Shown: positions 63,041-64,000 of the stretch, one piece after another
How positions within the stretch are numbered: position 1 is the first letter of the stretch
Layout of the letters: each line of letters starts with the position of its first letter
DNA from: Micromonospora sp. ATCC 39149
GTDB lineage: Bacteria; Actinomycetota; Actinomycetes; Mycobacteriales; Micromonosporaceae
DNA: 64,000 bases
Direction of reading: 5' to 3'
Assembly: GCF_000158815.1 (NCBI RefSeq)
Contig: NZ_GG657738.1
Span: 4,363,863 to 4,427,862, forward strand
Made by a program: the position numbers and the translations under genes
Notes under the pieces: generated by a model
The model's database searches: none
Seen by the model: the letters and a program-made list of their open reading frames with translations, nothing else
Told to the model about the DNA's origin: nothing

Positions 63041-63056
63041 TGTGGTCCAGCTCACA
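63041..63056. promoter_or_regulatory. CRP/GlxR-like palindrome upstream of the transglycosylase
   Basis: TGTGGTCCAGCTCACA, differing by one base from the TGTGA-N6-TCACA pattern of CRP-family regulators. It lies about 225 bp before the start of the transglycosylase gene. In mycobacteria CRP controls a resuscitation-promoting factor gene, so a similar link is plausible. Confidence 0.4.
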
Positions 63057-63282
63057 AATGGGGCCGGTGGTTTCCCATCGGCCTCACTGTGCGCAATGGT
63101 GTCCCTCGAGCGTCCACGCACCGCAAAGATCGTCTTTCGTCGTTCGTCACCCGACGGCGGGGATCGGCGGCGGCGAGTGCGTCGGCTGCGACCGGCAGGG
63201 TCGGGGCGCTCACGGCGCGAACCGGGTCCCTCCTCGGGTCAGGGTCGCGCCGTGTCCTTGCCCCCGACGAAGGGATCACTTC

Positions 63283-63981
63283 GTGAGTCGGCTGTGGAGC
63301 CGGTTCGGCGCCCGTACCGCCGCCGTCGCACTGCTCTCCGTGGGCGTTGCCGGCGGCTTCTATCTGGGCGAAGACCGGGAAACCCAGCAACAGGGCCTGA
63401 CCGCGCAGGTCGGCCTCCAGGTGGACCAGGCCGAGTTCGACTACCAGCGCGAGCGGCAGGCCCAACACCGAATCAGCTCCGCCAAGCAGCGGGCCGCCGA
63501 ATACGAGGCCGAGCAGCGCGCCACCGAGGCCGCGAAGGAGGCCGCCGAGCGGGCCCGCGAGGCCGAGGCGGCGTCCCGCAAGCGGGAGCGCGAGGCGGCG
63601 GCGAAGAAGGCCGCGGAGAAGGCGGCGGCCAAGGCGAGCAAGCCGTACGACGGCCCGATCCCCGCGTCCTGCAACGAGTACGGCGGCAACCGGAAGATCG
63701 GCTGCGCGCTGATGATCGACGCCGGCTTCGGCATCGACCAGTTCCCGTGCCTGGACAAGCTCTGGACGAAGGAGAGCGGCTGGAACCCCAGGGCCCACAA
63801 CTCCTCCTCCGGGGCGCACGGTATCCCGCAGGCGGTGCCGGGCAGCAAGATGGCCTCGGTCGGCGACGACTGGGAGACCAACCCGGCCACCCAGATCAAG
63901 TGGGGCCTCGGCTACATCAAGGGCCGGTACAACACGCCGTGCGCCGCGTGGAGCCAGTCGCAGAGCGAGGGCTGGTACTGA
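63283..63981 (+). CDS. Secreted lytic transglycosylase-like protein
   Basis: A 232-residue protein. An N-terminal signal/anchor helix (AAVALLSVGVAGGFYLG) precedes an Ala/Glu/Lys-rich helical linker of about 80 residues, likely a coiled coil, then a C-terminal SLT-type domain: CLDKLWTKESGWNPRAHNSSSGAHGIPQAVPG with the catalytic Glu in KESGW, and WGLGYIKGRYNTPCAAW. It cleaves peptidoglycan outside the membrane. GTG at 63283 is the natural start before the signal sequence. A leader of up to 280 nt precedes it. Confidence 0.88.
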   Translation: MSRLWSRFGARTAAVALLSVGVAGGFYLGEDRETQQQGLTAQVGLQVDQAEFDYQRERQAQHRISSAKQRAAEYEAEQRATEAAKEAAERAREAEAASRKREREAAAKKAAEKAAAKASKPYDGPIPASCNEYGGNRKIGCALMIDAGFGIDQFPCLDKLWTKESGWNPRAHNSSSGAHGIPQAVPGSKMASVGDDWETNPATQIKWGLGYIKGRYNTPCAAWSQSQSEGWY

Positions 63982-64000
63982 TCCCCTGAGCACGGTGACG

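Noticed and set aside
63057..63282. c-di-AMP (ydaO-type) riboswitch in the leader of the transglycosylase gene
   Set aside because: Such riboswitches often precede actinobacterial cell-wall hydrolases, but the conserved GGGGA and GACAGCTAACC-type blocks are not visible. A covariance-model search would be needed to reopen it.
1..64000. CRISPR arrays, rRNA operons, intact insertion sequences or prophage genes
   Set aside because: Looked for regularly spaced repeats, rRNA and transposase-like proteins; none seen apart from the solo IS200/IS605-type end.

Overview
The window is very GC-rich actinomycete DNA. Its gene content points to Micromonospora, most likely an everninomicin producer of the M. 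carbonacea type. About the first 44.8 kb belong to an orthosomycin (everninomicin/avilamycin-type) oligosaccharide antibiotic cluster that runs off the left edge. The assignment rests on a diagnostic combination: an iterative orsellinate-type PKS with a KASIII-like acyl transferase and a flavin halogenase (dichloroisoeverninic acid); three Fe(II)/2-oxoglutarate oxygenases of the orthoester/methylenedioxy family; an AviX12-like radical SAM enzyme; a nitrososynthase (EvdC/ORF36 type) with aminotransferase, C-methyltransferase and 5-epimerase (evernitrose); five glycosyltransferases; and a clear AviRa-type 23S rRNA methyltransferase for self-resistance.

Layout of the cluster. 1-7611 (+): a tight operon of aldo/keto reductase, FkbM methyltransferase, oxygenase, methyltransferase, sugar C-methyltransferase, radical SAM enzyme and cation/H+ antiporter, closed by a strong hairpin. 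7689-12581 (-): PKS and KASIII-like acyltransferase. 12935-13996 (+): THUMP-type RNA methyltransferase. 14001-18859 (-): Tat-secreted multicopper oxidase, halogenase, MFS exporter. 19239-23763 (+): 2-deoxysugar operon (4,6-dehydratase, 2,3-dehydratase, 3-ketoreductase, SDR). About 990 bp of gene-poor, less GC-rich DNA then leads to a stand-alone LuxR-type helix-turn-helix gene and a GT2. 25718-34030: SDR, HAD hydrolase, second oxygenase and a five-gene minus-strand operon of four glycosyltransferases plus an epimerase. 34286-40620: evernitrose genes and a sugar O-methyltransferase. 40877-44803 (+): second aldo/keto reductase, third oxygenase, O-methyltransferase and aviRa-type resistance gene.

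A 16-bp operator-like motif of the form CTAG-N8-CTAG/CTAT occurs in seven regions of the cluster. Six lie at the start of transcription units, and one lies in the leader of the small LuxR-HTH gene. It resembles the box bound by PimM-type LuxR regulators and suggests a cluster regulon.

From about 44.9 kb to the end the genes are ordinary chromosome: M50 peptidase, ECF sigma factor and membrane partner, pccB, birA, PH-domain protein, MaoC hydratase, two GtrA proteins, PEP carboxykinase, a geranylgeranyl-reductase-like flavoprotein, isoprenyl diphosphate synthase, otsB (frameshifted), an XRE regulator with palindromic operators, PhoH/PIN ATPase and a secreted transglycosylase behind a CRP-like site. 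Two reading frames (PKS near 8731-8800, otsB near 58438) are broken by small indels in this sequence. These may be sequencing errors.
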